The translations under genes were made by a program, and so were the position numbers. A stretch of DNA of 64,000 bases from Acidobacteriota bacterium (GTDB lineage: Bacteria > Acidobacteriota > Terriglobia > Bryobacterales > Bryobacteraceae): positions 186,001-250,000 of the forward strand of contig JACPNQ010000024.1 of NCBI GenBank assembly GCA_016185425.1, written 5' to 3'. The notes below the pieces were generated by a model, which saw nothing but the letters and a program-made list of their open reading frames with translations, ran no database searches and was not told the DNA's origin. Positions 1-9,868 of the stretch are shown piece by piece. Each line of letters starts with the position of its first letter. The first letter of the stretch is position 1.

Positions 1-83
1 CCCTTCGGCGGATCGATAGCAAACGCCTTCTCAATCGCGGCCAGCAACCCTGCCCGCTGGAAGAACTCTCTCCGTGTACTCAC
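1..83 (-). CDS. N-terminus of a Tat-exported protein, possibly a phospholipase C/phosphoesterase (partial)
   Basis: Only the first 27 codons lie in the window; the gene runs off the left edge. The frame opens at a GTG (complement of 81-83), five codons after an in-frame TGA. The peptide begins STRREFFQRAGLLAA, a twin-arginine motif followed by a short hydrophobic stretch, and continues AFAIDPPKG. That ending resembles the N-terminus of acidobacterial phosphocholine-type phospholipase C proteins (alkaline phosphatase superfamily), where AIDP-PGST precedes the first catalytic strand; this is from memory and tentative. No Shine-Dalgarno is visible. It follows the TPR gene by about 8 bases, so the two could be co-transcribed. 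Confidence 0.45.
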   Translation of the reverse strand, partial: MSTRREFFQRAGLLAAIEKAFAIDPPK

Positions 84-91
84 TAAGGAGA

Positions 92-1054
92 TTATCGTTC
101 AGTGTCTTTCATCTTTTGCTTTACCTCCGATAGCCACCTCTCCGCCTTCTCGTGATTCGGTCCCCGCGGCGTCTTCAGAAACGCGCGCAGGTCGGTTGCG
201 CATCCCTCCATGTCGTTGTGGCGGCAACTCCACTCCGCCGTTGTCAGCAGCGCCCTCGGCAGTAACTTCGATGCCGTCCGCAAATTCGCGAGCGCCTCCG
301 CTGGCTGCTTGTTCTGCTGCAACATCGCGAGTCCTGCGACGTACGTGGCGCGCACCGAATCCGGTTCCAACTGCAGGGCTCGCCGTGCCGCCGCTTCCGC
401 GCCGGCCGGCTCCCGTAAGAAGAGCAGCGCTAGCCCAAGATTGGACTGCACCGTCGAATTGTTCGCGTCGATGGCCAGTGCATGGCGGAACGCTTCCGCC
501 GCCGGGCCGTACTCCCCCATCTGCATTCGCCGCGTGCCAAGGTTGTTCCACGCCTCAAACCAATTGGGGTCCGCCTCCAATGCTTTGGTCAGCCGCTCCG
601 CCGATGCCGGGATCTGCCCGCTCACCGCCAGTGATTCCGCCTCCTGCACCAGCCGCTTCGCCGCCTTCACTGGTTTATGCGAGAGCCGAAGCGCGCTGAT
701 CGGTCCGGCCGGACGCGGCCCTTCTCCGTAGCTCTTTGGCATCCGGATCTCCACAGGCTGGCCCGGACGAAATTGCACGTGGTCGCTCGTGATCCGGTCG
801 CCATGCCGCGTCACTACACGCAGTTCGTAAATCTTCGAGCCTTCCGCGTTTACTGTGAAAGTGCCATCGCGCTGCACTGGCTGCCGGTCGGTCAGCATAT
901 GGCCCGGGTTGTCGTACACTTCCACCCAAAGCATATCGGCGGGATTTTCAGTGATTAGCTTTCCTTCAAACCTCGCCGACGGTGGCTGCGCGGCCGCAAC
1001 CACTAAGACGGCGGGAAAAAACACGAATCGTATGTCGAAAGACACGAGTAACAA
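92..1054 (-). CDS. Exported TPR-repeat protein with an N-terminal beta-sandwich-like region
   Basis: A 320-residue protein. Residues 1-22 look like an export signal (hydrophobic stretch ending AAAQ). Residues about 25-110 are beta-rich and may be a carboxypeptidase-regulatory-like fold (GKLITENPADMLWVEVYD, then a GTFTV turn). From about 135 to 300 there are TPR units with the usual W-L-G-Y-A/F-P spacing, for example NWFEAWNNLGTRRMQMGEY and STVQSNLGLALLF. TPRs bind partner proteins; no catalytic motif is seen. The cellular role is unknown; a periplasmic scaffold is the likeliest reading. The stop lies 8 bases before the start of the Tat-type gene at the left edge. Confidence 0.7.
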   Translation of the reverse strand: MLLVSFDIRFVFFPAVLVVAAAQPPSARFEGKLITENPADMLWVEVYDNPGHMLTDRQPVQRDGTFTVNAEGSKIYELRVVTRHGDRITSDHVQFRPGQPVEIRMPKSYGEGPRPAGPISALRLSHKPVKAAKRLVQEAESLAVSGQIPASAERLTKALEADPNWFEAWNNLGTRRMQMGEYGPAAEAFRHALAIDANNSTVQSNLGLALLFLREPAGAEAAARRALQLEPDSVRATYVAGLAMLQQNKQPAEALANLRTASKLLPRALLTTAEWSCRHNDMEGCATDLRAFLKTPRGPNHEKAERWLSEVKQKMKDTER

Positions 1055-1092
1055 TGCCTCCGTTGGGTATTTGGATTTCGAGCGAACTAGGT

Positions 1093-1461
1093 CTACGCGG
1101 CGATCAGTTTCCCGCTTGGGAAATGGGTTTGTATGAGCCAGCGAACCTGGGATTGCTCAAACGGAGGTGCGAAGTAGTCGATGGCACCGAGCTCTAAAGC
1201 GTCGAGCCACTCCTGCACTTCTGGCAGCCTGCTGACAGCGATAACGCGCATGCGCGTCATTTGCCCGGCAGCGGCCGACAGAACTTGTTGTAACGCGTTG
1301 CGTGAAGCGGGACAAAAAACCAGATCGTACTGACTCCAATCCACTGCTTCCAGGGCAACACCCTCTTCGATCGCCGGGACGAGCCGTGCCGAAATCAACG
1401 CATCCCGAAGTTCACAAAGCAAGTCTTCATGAAGCTCGTACAACAGTATGCGTATGGACAC
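1093..1461 (-). CDS. Stand-alone pseudo-receiver domain protein
   Basis: A 122-residue protein with the length and pattern of a CheY-like receiver and no output domain. The last third is typical (MRVIAVSRLPEV then GAIDYFAPPFE, matching the usual T/S...GAxDYxxKPF region). The phosphorylation site is not conserved: after YDLVFC the usual aspartate is replaced by proline, the acidic pair after strand 1 is absent (YELHED), and the lysine before PF is proline. It therefore probably does not take part in an ordinary phosphorelay; it could act by protein-protein contact. It is divergent from ispG, with a 206-base gap holding an inverted repeat just before this gene's start. Confidence 0.65.
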   Translation of the reverse strand: MSIRILLYELHEDLLCELRDALISARLVPAIEEGVALEAVDWSQYDLVFCPASRNALQQVLSAAAGQMTRMRVIAVSRLPEVQEWLDALELGAIDYFAPPFEQSQVRWLIQTHFPSGKLIAA

Positions 1462-1480
1462 TGACTCTCCTTTGAACTAT

Positions 1481-1510
1481 TTCACTCAACGGCGATCAAT
1501 TCTGAGTGAA
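1481..1510. promoter_or_regulatory. Inverted repeat upstream of the pseudo-receiver gene
   Basis: Perfect 8-base arms TTCACTCA (1481-1488) and TGAGTGAA (1503-1510), separated by 14 bases. A further TTCACTC occurs at 1573-1579. The repeat sits 20 bases before the start of the minus-strand gene at 1461, where an operator for that gene would be expected. The rest of the 206-base divergent gap contains no gene; no confident -35/-10 pair for ispG was found. Function is inferred from position only. Confidence 0.4.
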
Positions 1511-1667
1511 GCCCGCGTGAACATCTCGTTCTCTAACGGGGAGAGCGACCGCCGGACTAAACGGTCTATATATTCACTCTACGAACGAATTCTCAGAACA
1601 TCCAATCGAAAAAACTTATGGTCGCGATTGCAAGATTGCCGCGCTGTTCCATTGATAAACTAGAAGG

Positions 1668-2900
1668 ATGGCAGCAAGTCCTCGACGCAAGTCCGTGGCC
1701 GCGAATATCGGCGGCGTGAAGGTGGGCGGAAACAACCCCATCGTCGTCCAATCGATGACGAATACCGACACCGCGGATGTTCAGTCCACCGTCAACCAGG
1801 TCATGGCGCTCGCACAGGCGGGTTCGGAGATCGTTCGCGTTACCGTAAACACCGAGGAAGCTGCCGCCGCGGTGCCCAAGATCGTCGACACGCTGAACAT
1901 GTTCGGGGTCCGCGTGCCCATCGTCGGAGATTTCCACTACAACGGCCACCAGTTGTTAAAGAAGTATCCCGAATGCGCCCGTGCACTCGCCAAGTACCGC
2001 ATCAACCCCGGTAACGCCAATATCGGCAAGAAACACGATGACAACTTCCGCACGATGATCGAAGTTGCTATCGAGCACAACAAGCCGGTGCGCATCGGCG
2101 TCAATTGGGGCTCGCTTGACGGCGCGTTGCTCACGCGCATGATGGACGAGAATTCGAAGCTCTCCGAACCTCTCGATGCCAAGCAGGTCACGATGAACGC
2201 GATGGTCGTCTCCGCGCTCGAAAACGCGGCGGCCGCTGAGCGCTATGGCCTCGCGCACGACATGATCCTGTTGAGCGCAAAGGTCAGCGGTGTCCAGGAC
2301 CTCATCGGCGTTTACAGAATGCTCGCCGCCCAGTGCGATTACCCGCTCCATTTGGGTTTGACCGAAGCCGGCCTCGGGTCAAAAGGGATTGTTGCCTCCA
2401 CCGCGGCCATCGGAGTGCTGTTGCAGGAAGGCATCGGCGACACGATCCGCGCATCGCTGACTCCGCTCCCGAACGGCGACCGTACGGATGAAGTGATCGT
2501 CTGCCAGCAGATCCTGCAGGCCCTCGAACTCCGCAGCTTTACTCCGCAGGTCACCGCGTGTCCCGGTTGCGGGCGCACAACCTCCACCTTCTTCCAGCAG
2601 ATGGCCGATGACATCCAGACCTATCTGCGAACGCAGATGCCGATCTGGAAGGAGCGCCACCCGGGCGTCGAAGAGATGAAAGTAGCCGTCATGGGCTGCA
2701 TCGTCAACGGACCCGGCGAAAGCAAGCACGCCAACCTCGGCATCTCGCTCCCCGGAACATTTGAAGAGCCGGTAGCGCCCGTCTATGTAGACGGCAAACT
2801 CAAGATCACCCTCCGCGGCGATCACATCGTCCCCGAGTTCATCGAGATCCTGAACAAGTACGTCGAATCCCACTACGGTGCCGAAGTCGGCGTCAGTTAG
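1668..2900 (+). CDS. ispG: 4-hydroxy-3-methylbut-2-enyl diphosphate synthase (flavodoxin/ferredoxin)
   Basis: IspG (GcpE) catalyses the penultimate step of the non-mevalonate isoprenoid pathway, converting MEcPP to HMBPP in the cytosol with a [4Fe-4S] cluster. At 410 residues the protein has the usual bacterial two-domain length without the plant/chlamydial insert. N-terminal TIM-barrel signatures include VQSMTNTDT near residue 30 and RINPGN near 111. Cluster ligands are visible at Cys298 and Cys301 (TACPGCGRT) and Cys344 ([10 protein letters not shown]), followed by the conserved glutamate. The ATG is the first start after an in-frame TAA; AGAAGG lies immediately before it, which is unusually close for a Shine-Dalgarno. 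The stop overlaps the convergent receptor gene by 4 bases. Confidence 0.97.
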   Translation: MAASPRRKSVAANIGGVKVGGNNPIVVQSMTNTDTADVQSTVNQVMALAQAGSEIVRVTVNTEEAAAAVPKIVDTLNMFGVRVPIVGDFHYNGHQLLKKYPECARALAKYRINPGNANIGKKHDDNFRTMIEVAIEHNKPVRIGVNWGSLDGALLTRMMDENSKLSEPLDAKQVTMNAMVVSALENAAAAERYGLAHDMILLSAKVSGVQDLIGVYRMLAAQCDYPLHLGLTEAGLGSKGIVASTAAIGVLLQEGIGDTIRASLTPLPNGDRTDEVIVCQQILQALELRSFTPQVTACPGCGRTTSTFFQQMADDIQTYLRTQMPIWKERHPGVEEMKVAVMGCIVNGPGESKHANLGISLPGTFEEPVAPVYVDGKLKITLRGDHIVPEFIEILNKYVESHYGAEVGVS

Positions 2901-4999
2901 AAGAACCGGACGTTGTAGCTGACAACGACGCCCCGCCCGATCTCCGCCGCCGCGTCCTTAATGAAGGACAGGTGGTTCCGATAGTACGCGTTGTTGGCAT
3001 TGAACACATTCACTGAGAACAGGTGAAGCGCATGTTGGCGGGCGAGCGTATAGCTGGCGCGGATGCTTCCTGTCGCATAGCCGGCGGTCTCAGTCTCAGT
3101 CGGGAAAATTCGATCCTGCCGGCGGGCGAGGACCAGTTCGGGCGCGATGCTGAATGCGCCCTGTCGAAACTCCAATCCAACCCGGCCCCGGCCCGGCGGA
3201 ATGCGCGGCACCGGCGTATTGTTCAGCCGCAACTCCGCGTTTACCATGTCGAAACCGAGATTCATCCACACCTTCGAGTGCAGCGCTGCCTGGAATCGTC
3301 CCTCGAAGCCGGCGTACCGGGCATTGTTCTGCGAATACCGCGCCGCGATTAAACCATCTTCAATCTCGCCGGTCGGCGCCAGGTAGACATATTGATTCAG
3401 CCGGTAGTAAAACCAATTGGCCTCACCTTTGTATCGGGCCGATGTGTGGCGTAGCGCGACGTCGAAACCGTTGGACCGCTCTCCGCGCAGATTCACATCG
3501 CCGATCTCAAACGTCAGATTTCCGACGTGCGGCCCATTCGAATACAACTCCTCGAGCGCCGGCGCGCGAAACGAATGGTTGAAGCTCGATACAAATGCGC
3601 CGCCGCGCCACAACGGCACATTCACGCCCGCCGATCCCGAAAACCCAGTGAACGACCGTTCCGGCAATCCGCCGGGGCTATACCTCGTGTTCTCCACGCG
3701 TCCCCCGAACTGCAATCGCATCCGTTCGAGTTGAATGCTCTCCAATCCGAATGCCGCAAACGAACGCTGCCCAACTGGAGGAGTGGTCGCTTCCACTCCG
3801 ACAGCTTTGTAATCCCGGTTCAGTCCCCAAACCCCGAAGCTCCCGCTGAACGGACCGCGCCGCTTTTGTTCAACGGTCACGCGATAGTCGAACTGTTTGT
3901 TGAAGAACTGATTGTCCACCGAGCCGTTCGCCAGCTCGTCGTGATGCCAGTCGCTATAGGAAAGACTGAAGTTCAATTTCTCGCGCAGCCCGCCTGTCAC
4001 GCGGATGTTGTGCCGCGTGAACGGCAACTGTACTCGCTCATCCTCACTGTCCAACTGCGGAATCTGATACGTCCCCCGTTGCGTGTTGTAGGCAAGCGTG
4101 AACCATTTGTCCTTGCCATACCGCGACAACGACACACCGCCGCTCAATGCGCGCGCGCCCGAATTGACGATCCGCTCCCGCGCCGTATTGTAATCCGATG
4201 TGTGCTGCCCGCCCGCATTCAGCCGCAGCAACCAGGCCCCCGTTCCCGCGCTCACTCCCGCGCTTCCGCCAAACAGCCCGTTGTTCGAACCCGCCATCGC
4301 CGACAGGTATCCGTTGTGCGTGCTCCTGTTTTCGGTGATCATGTTCACCACCCCGCCAATCGCGTTCGACCCATACAACAATGTCGCGGGTCCCCGAACA
4401 ATCTCCACCCGTTCCAGCGACTGCGGGTCCACCGGCTCGCCATGATCCCCCGATTGCGACGACAGAGATCCGGTCCGCACGCCGTCCTGCATAATAAGGA
4501 CGCGATCGCCGTCGAATCCCCGCAGCACCGGACGGGTTGTACCCGGTCCAAACGATCGTTTAGCTACTCCGGGTGCGGAATCGAGCAAATCTCCTACCGA
4601 AACCCCCGTTTTAGACGCTAAATCAAGCGTATCCAGTGCGGTTACGGAATTGATCGCTTCGAGCGTTGTTTCCACCTTTCCCGACGCCGTCACCGTGATC
4701 TCCTGCCGGATCGGCATCAGGCGTAACGAAAACGAAACACTAGGTTTATTGTCCTTTGTGACGACGACCTTCTTCCGCTCGTCCGCCAGTCCAGCCGACT
4801 GCGCCACGACATCGAACTGCCCTTCCGGCAAGCCAACAAAAACAAACTTCCCATCGTCGTCCGTCTCCGTGGATTTGTTGAGCTGCGGCAACACAACAGT
4901 CACGTGATGGAGGGGTTTTCCGGTGGATTCGAGTGTGACCGTACCTTCTAAATTATTGACGGCTAGAAGGTTGGCGGCCAGAAGTAGAAAGTGATACAT
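2897..4999 (-). CDS. TonB-dependent outer-membrane receptor
   Basis: About 700 residues. A signal peptide ([16 protein letters not shown]) is followed by a carboxypeptidase-regulatory-like beta-sandwich (about 20-100, [13 protein letters not shown]... FVFVGLPEG), a plug domain (about 120-230, with [40 protein letters not shown] and [24 protein letters not shown]) and a 22-strand-type barrel ending in Phe. It matches the BtuB/iron-siderophore class rather than the larger Oar class. The substrate cannot be told; no cobalamin riboswitch is visible upstream. A GTG three codons earlier (5008) is an alternative start. Uptake would be powered by the TonB-ExbBD genes at 39458-42233. Confidence 0.92.
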   Translation of the reverse strand: MYHFLLLAANLLAVNNLEGTVTLESTGKPLHHVTVVLPQLNKSTETDDDGKFVFVGLPEGQFDVVAQSAGLADERKKVVVTKDNKPSVSFSLRLMPIRQEITVTASGKVETTLEAINSVTALDTLDLASKTGVSVGDLLDSAPGVAKRSFGPGTTRPVLRGFDGDRVLIMQDGVRTGSLSSQSGDHGEPVDPQSLERVEIVRGPATLLYGSNAIGGVVNMITENRSTHNGYLSAMAGSNNGLFGGSAGVSAGTGAWLLRLNAGGQHTSDYNTARERIVNSGARALSGGVSLSRYGKDKWFTLAYNTQRGTYQIPQLDSEDERVQLPFTRHNIRVTGGLREKLNFSLSYSDWHHDELANGSVDNQFFNKQFDYRVTVEQKRRGPFSGSFGVWGLNRDYKAVGVEATTPPVGQRSFAAFGLESIQLERMRLQFGGRVENTRYSPGGLPERSFTGFSGSAGVNVPLWRGGAFVSSFNHSFRAPALEELYSNGPHVGNLTFEIGDVNLRGERSNGFDVALRHTSARYKGEANWFYYRLNQYVYLAPTGEIEDGLIAARYSQNNARYAGFEGRFQAALHSKVWMNLGFDMVNAELRLNNTPVPRIPPGRGRVGLEFRQGAFSIAPELVLARRQDRIFPTETETAGYATGSIRASYTLARQHALHLFSVNVFNANNAYYRNHLSFIKDAAAEIGRGVVVSYNVRFF

Positions 5000-5106
5000 G
5001 ATTCTCACTTATAGAATCGGCCTGTCCATTCAAAACCGGGAGGCAAATCTTGTGAACGGGCCCAATTCGCCCGTGAGCGGCCCCAAAGTGGAATTTCACA
5101 AGAGGG

Positions 5107-5135
5107 CTGGCAAAGTTAAATGTGTTTGTTATACT
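5107..5135 (+). promoter_or_regulatory. Candidate sigma-70 promoter for the Oar-like gene
   Basis: CTGGCA (5107-5112), a 17-base spacer, and TATACT (5130-5135). The -10 matches TATAAT at five of six positions; the -35 matches four of six. It lies about 78 bases before the chosen ATG at 5213. The remaining leader holds two copies of GGGCCAA but no clear hairpin. Prediction by eye. Confidence 0.4.
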
Positions 5136-5212
5136 GGGCCAAAGCAATCTCCCCAAGTGGGCCAAGTATATGAAAAATAATAGACTTGGCTATTGAAATC
5201 CGAAGAGGTGAA

Positions 5213-8200
5213 ATGACACGAACAAAGATGACCTCGTTAGTCGGACTCGTGCTATTGAGCGGTGTCGCTGCCCTGGCGCAGACGGCCACCGGTTCGCTGG
5301 CGGGCACGATCACCGATCCGAATGGTGCGGCAGTTCCAGGTGCGAAAGTAGTCGCCACGAGCGTGGTGACCGGCGCAAAACTTGAGGCGACGTCGACGGA
5401 TGCAGGCCTGTATGTTTTTCCCACGATGCCAGTCTCCGTCTACAACGTGATCGTTGAAAAGACCGGGTTCAAGAAGCTGAACCGGACCAACATTGAAATC
5501 CGCATCGCCCAACGCGTGGACATGAATGTGTCGCTCGAAGTCGGCGATGTGGTGCAGACAGTGGAAGTCTCCGCGGAGGCTCCGCTGCTGGAAACATCGA
5601 CGAGCGAGAAGGGCCAGACCTTCTCTCCGAAGTTCATGACCAACCTCCCGTTGTTTACGGGCGGCATCCGCAATCCTCGTACCTTTGTGAGCTACATGCC
5701 CGGCGTGAACGCCGGGGCTGAAGTGAGTATCTCTGGTTCGGGCGGACGCGCTCAGGAAGTACAGATTGACGGAGGTTCGCTGATCATTCCGGAATCGGGC
5801 GGCACGGTGTTTAATATGCCGTCGGCGGAAATGTTCAACGAGTTCAAGCTGATTACCGGCGGCTACTCGGCTGAATACGGCCGGTTTGGGGGGGGCGTGG
5901 AAGTCTACGTTTCCAAGAGTGGTACGAACTGGTACCACGGCACGGCCTTCCTTAACATGCGCCGCGATATTTGGAACGCGAACGCTTGGTCGCGTAACGC
6001 CTCGACGAATCCCGCTACCAACTTCCGTCCGAAGGAACGGCAGAACGAAGTAGGCGGCGCGGCCGGCGGCCCGGTGTTCATCCCGAAGGTTTATAACGGC
6101 AAGGACAAGACGTTCTGGTACATGACTTATACGCAGCGCCTGCTGCCAGCTTCGATCGGCTTCCCGTTGAGCACCGTGCCGACGGCGGCTATGAAGCAGG
6201 GCGATTTCTCGCAGGCGGGAGTTCCGGTGATTTACGACCCGGCGACCACTTCGGGCGCGACGCGGGCCCCATTCCCAAACAACCGGATTCCAACGGCTCG
6301 CTTCAGCAAAGTGTCGACGAACCTGGTCCCGCTCATTCCGGACCCCACCCGTTCGGCGTTACTGAACAACTACGACTTCGTGAATCTCTCCGTAATTGAG
6401 CAGAAAATTTGGAGCCTGAAGTTCGACCATGCCTTTTCGGCTACGAACCGTTTAGCCTTCTTTTTAAGCAAAGAAGACGGCGGCAGTCAGGACACCGGCA
6501 GCTTTGCTGGGCCGATCGGCAACGCCTTGGGCAGCAGCACGCAGAAGCCGTACAACGTTCGCGTGAACCACGACTATTCCTTCTCCCCGACCTTCCTGAT
6601 GCACACGATGTTCGCCAAGTCCGCTACGCGTCAGGGCTGGGACAATCCGGCGCAGCGCGGCTACGCCTCGAAGCTCGGAATTCCCGGTGTCCCGGTCGAA
6701 GGCGATGCAATGCCTCGCGTGCAGTTCTCCGGCCAAGCCGGCTTGACGCCGTACGGTGTGCAAGACGGCAAGGTCGGCAACGGCGGCCAGGACAACGATA
6801 CGCGGATGATCACGCAAGGGTTCACCTGGCTGAAGGGCGCTCACGAATTCAAGTTTGGCTGGGACTACCGGAAGCTGTCGACCTTCGGCTTTGACTTCGC
6901 CGGTTCCAACGGGCGCTATGTCTTCAACCGGCTGCAGACGGCGATTCCGAATAGCACAGGCGGAAGCGGTCATGAATTCGCCAGCATGTTGCTCGGAGCT
7001 GTGGACCAGGCCGACAACACGGTTCTTCCCGTGTTATTGAACGAGATCCGCTACTACTACACTTCGGGCTATTTCCAGGACAACTGGCGCTTCAACAAGA
7101 AGCTGACCTTTAACCTCGGCTTCCGCTACGAAGTGCCGATCAACTGGCACGTGGAACTCGGCAATTATTCGGGTATTGATCTGACCAAGCCGAACATCGG
7201 CGCGGGCAACCTGCCCGGCGCACTGGTGTTCTTCGGCAACGGTCCGGGACGGACGAACCAATTGCGGCCTTATCCGACGGACTGGTCCAACATCGGACCG
7301 CGTCTCGGCTTCGCATATCAAGCGTCGTCTAAGACCGTCATCCGCGGCGGCTGGGGCATCTACTACCAGACGCTCGGCAACGGCGGCTGCGGTTGCCGGC
7401 AGGGTTTCGCGAACTCGAACCAGGTGCTGAGCAACGGTGTGGACCCGATCCTGAACTGGGATGGTGGTATTCCGCTCCGTCCGGGCTATCAGCCTCCGCC
7501 GCTGCTTGATCCGACCCTTTCCAACTTCCAATCCATCGACTACTTTGGACCGAAGTACGGCAAGGCACCTCGCGTCTACAACTGGAGTGTCAACATCCAG
7601 CACGAGATCAAGCGCTTCCTGCTCGATGTCGGCTACGTCGGCAACCGCGGCAGTGGCTTGAACTCGACCATCTCGTTGAATCAACTTCCGACGAGCGCGC
7701 TGTCCCGCGGGAGCCAGTTGACGCAGACGGTCGCGGCGGCGGGTATTCCGGTGCCGTATGCCGGCTTCCCGACCAACCGTTCGGTCGCGCAGGCTCTCCG
7801 CCCGTTCCCGCAGTACCTCGACGTGCTGAGCCGCAACTCCGGCGATGGACGCACCTGGTATGACTCGCTGCAGGCTAAGGTGGAACGCCGCTTCGGCAAC
7901 TTCCAGTTGCTGGCCGCTTACACCTGGTCGAAGTCGCTGTCGAACTCTCACTGGCGCCAGATCTTCAGCCAGCAGTTCAACATCGGCGCGCAGGACGCTT
8001 ACAATATCGGCGACATGAAGAGCTACAACCCGTTCGATCAGCCGCACGTGTTCAACCTGCTCTGGACCTACGATCTGCCGTTCGGCAAGGGCGGCCGTTA
8101 CTTGAGCAGCCTCCACCCGGTGGCGAACGCTCTTGTGAAGGGCTGGACGCTGGCCGGCGCGCAGCGCTACTACTCGGGCAACCTGATTCAGTTGACGACG

Positions 8201-8629
8201 CCAGGCAACCCGCTCGGCGCCACTCTGTTCTCGACCACGACCAAGGCTGTCCGGAACGCCGGCGTGCCGATCCGTACCTCGACGGGTTATGACTCGCTGG
8301 ATCCGAACGATCCGAACGTTCGCTGGTTTAACGCCGGCGCGTTTAGCCCGGCGGCGCCGTTTACCCTCGGAACCGCGGCGCTGTATTACGGCGACTTCCG
8401 CCAGCCGATGATTGCTTTCGAAAATATCTCGCTGGTGAAGAAGACCACGCTGTGGAGCAACGAGAAGAACCCGGTGAGCCTGACCTGGCGCGCCGACGCA
8501 TTCAACTTGTTCAACCGCACCCGCTTCGGCGGCGTCAACGGAACCGTCGGTAACGCGGCGTTCGGCCGTGCGACGGCGCCGCAAGTTGGCGCCCGCGCCA
8601 TCACGATGGGCCTGCGCGTGGAATTCTAA
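5213..8629 (+). CDS. Oar-like TonB-dependent transporter
   Basis: About 1138 residues, the usual length of the acidobacterial Oar-like family. The signal peptide (SLVGLVLLSGVAALAQ) is followed by a Cna-B/carboxypeptidase-regulatory domain (about 25-110, SLAGTITDPNGAAVPGAKV), a plug region (about 115-260, including GGYSAEYGRFGGGVEVYVSKSGTN) and a large barrel ending GLRVEF. The ATG at 5213 is chosen because AGAGGTGAA precedes it and the signal peptide begins there; an upstream TTG at 5186 is less likely. The terminal Phe is the expected BAM signal. Substrate unknown; related proteins are thought to import or bind large polymers or peptides. Confidence 0.9.
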   Translation: MTRTKMTSLVGLVLLSGVAALAQTATGSLAGTITDPNGAAVPGAKVVATSVVTGAKLEATSTDAGLYVFPTMPVSVYNVIVEKTGFKKLNRTNIEIRIAQRVDMNVSLEVGDVVQTVEVSAEAPLLETSTSEKGQTFSPKFMTNLPLFTGGIRNPRTFVSYMPGVNAGAEVSISGSGGRAQEVQIDGGSLIIPESGGTVFNMPSAEMFNEFKLITGGYSAEYGRFGGGVEVYVSKSGTNWYHGTAFLNMRRDIWNANAWSRNASTNPATNFRPKERQNEVGGAAGGPVFIPKVYNGKDKTFWYMTYTQRLLPASIGFPLSTVPTAAMKQGDFSQAGVPVIYDPATTSGATRAPFPNNRIPTARFSKVSTNLVPLIPDPTRSALLNNYDFVNLSVIEQKIWSLKFDHAFSATNRLAFFLSKEDGGSQDTGSFAGPIGNALGSSTQKPYNVRVNHDYSFSPTFLMHTMFAKSATRQGWDNPAQRGYASKLGIPGVPVEGDAMPRVQFSGQAGLTPYGVQDGKVGNGGQDNDTRMITQGFTWLKGAHEFKFGWDYRKLSTFGFDFAGSNGRYVFNRLQTAIPNSTGGSGHEFASMLLGAVDQADNTVLPVLLNEIRYYYTSGYFQDNWRFNKKLTFNLGFRYEVPINWHVELGNYSGIDLTKPNIGAGNLPGALVFFGNGPGRTNQLRPYPTDWSNIGPRLGFAYQASSKTVIRGGWGIYYQTLGNGGCGCRQGFANSNQVLSNGVDPILNWDGGIPLRPGYQPPPLLDPTLSNFQSIDYFGPKYGKAPRVYNWSVNIQHEIKRFLLDVGYVGNRGSGLNSTISLNQLPTSALSRGSQLTQTVAAAGIPVPYAGFPTNRSVAQALRPFPQYLDVLSRNSGDGRTWYDSLQAKVERRFGNFQLLAAYTWSKSLSNSHWRQIFSQQFNIGAQDAYNIGDMKSYNPFDQPHVFNLLWTYDLPFGKGGRYLSSLHPVANALVKGWTLAGAQRYYSGNLIQLTTPGNPLGATLFSTTTKAVRNAGVPIRTSTGYDSLDPNDPNVRWFNAGAFSPAAPFTLGTAALYYGDFRQPMIAFENISLVKKTTLWSNEKNPVSLTWRADAFNLFNRTRFGGVNGTVGNAAFGRATAPQVGARAITMGLRVEF

Positions 8630-8650
8630 TTCCGCGAACGGTTCCCGCTC

Positions 8651-8690
8651 AAAACAAAAAACGGCCGCCCCGAGGGGCGGCCGTTTTTGT
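8651..8690. terminator. Bidirectional rho-independent terminator
   Basis: An 11-base GC-rich perfect inverted repeat (8661-8671 and 8674-8684) is flanked by an A-tract on the left (8651-8661) and a T-tract on the right (8684-8688). It can stop transcription of both convergent genes that end here (the Oar-like gene and the PLP enzyme). Confidence 0.9.
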
Positions 8691-9868
8691 CATCGGAATG
8701 CCTGGTTGAGATCGGCGCAGATATCGGCGGCGTCCTCGATGCCCACCGACAGGCGGACCAGGCCGTCGCGTATGCCCAGCCGTTCGCGCTGCTTCGGCGA
8801 AAGGTCGCGGTGCGAGCTCATCGCCGGGTAGAGCATCATCGAATGCACGTCGCCCAGCGATGTCGCCTTCACGATCAGCTTCAACCGGTTCATAAACGCA
8901 AAGACCTCTTCGCGCCCGGCGTCCTTGATCTCGAAGCTGATCATGGCGCCGTAGAGGCCGCTCGGCAACAACCGCTGCAGTGTGGCCGCGTCCGGGTGAG
9001 ATGGATCGTTGAGGAAGTTCACCTTCGCCACTTTTGGATGCTGGCGGAGGAATGCGGCGACATCGATCGCATTGCGGCACTGCCGCTCCATCCGCAACGG
9101 AAACGTCTTGATGCCGCGCATCGCGAGGTAGGCTTCGAACGGTCCAAGGGTTGGACCATACGTGCGCGCCAGCGTGCGCAGTGCGTCGAAGTGCGCGTCG
9201 TCGCTGACGATCAGGCCGCCCATCACGTCGCCGTGGCCGGCCAAATACTTGGTCAGCGAATGGACGACCATGTTCGCGCCAAGGTCCATCGGCCGGACGA
9301 GGAGCGGAGTGGCAAACGTATTGTCGACGATCAGCGCGGCGCCGGCCTCCTTCGTCAACGCGGCTATCTTGTCGAGCGGGCCCACGCGGAGCAGCGGATT
9401 CGAGATTGTCTCCATCAGCACCGCACCCGGTTTTTCCTCCGCGATCGCGGCCGCCACCTTATCGAAGTCACAGATATCGACGAAGATAGTCTCTACACCG
9501 AACGGTTCCAACACCTTCGTCAGCATGTTGATGGTGGCGCCGTAGAGAGCATTGGCAGCGACTACCTTCTTGCGGCGGTCCAGCAAGGCGGTGGAAAGCG
9601 CCATTTCGATGGCCGCCATGCCGGTGGCACAGGCCAGCGAGCCGTGGCCGCCTTCGAGCTCCGTGCAGAGATCTTCCAGTGCGTGATTCGTCGGGTTGTC
9701 GTAGCGGGCGTAGGCATAGCCCTCCATTTCATTCCCGAAGACCTTGTCCGTCGTCTCGATCGATTCGTAGACAAAGCTCGACGCCGTGTAGATCGGGGTC
9801 GTGACAGGGATGTGATCGCCCTGCTTTTTGCGGTCTCCAGCGTGGACCGCCTTGGTATGGATGTTCAT
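8690..9868 (-). CDS. PLP-dependent cystathionine gamma-synthase/lyase family enzyme
   Basis: About 392 residues, the normal length for the Cys/Met metabolism family (fold-type I). These enzymes carry out beta/gamma elimination or replacement on homoserine esters, cystathionine, cysteine or methionine. Visible motifs are the cofactor phosphate-binding YARYDNPTNHALE, SNPLLRV, the aspartate in DNTFATPLL, and the Schiff-base lysine in HSLTKYLAGHGDVMGG. Synthase, lyase and methionine gamma-lyase cannot be separated by eye. The ATG at 9868 overlaps the cysS stop as ATGA, which supports it over an upstream TTG at 9883. Coupling to cysS ties it to sulfur amino acid supply. Confidence 0.88.
   Translation of the reverse strand: MNIHTKAVHAGDRKKQGDHIPVTTPIYTASSFVYESIETTDKVFGNEMEGYAYARYDNPTNHALEDLCTELEGGHGSLACATGMAAIEMALSTALLDRRKKVVAANALYGATINMLTKVLEPFGVETIFVDICDFDKVAAAIAEEKPGAVLMETISNPLLRVGPLDKIAALTKEAGAALIVDNTFATPLLVRPMDLGANMVVHSLTKYLAGHGDVMGGLIVSDDAHFDALRTLARTYGPTLGPFEAYLAMRGIKTFPLRMERQCRNAIDVAAFLRQHPKVAKVNFLNDPSHPDAATLQRLLPSGLYGAMISFEIKDAGREEVFAFMNRLKLIVKATSLGDVHSMMLYPAMSSHRDLSPKQRERLGIRDGLVRLSVGIEDAADICADLNQAFR

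Noticed and set aside
5009..5106. Possible cobalamin riboswitch before the TonB-dependent receptor
   Set aside because: No conserved B12-box or multi-stem arrangement could be read in the leader.
7034..8584. A 516-codon open frame antisense to the Oar-like gene at 5213
   Set aside because: Arginine/valine-rich shadow without motifs; the plus strand encodes a complete barrel.
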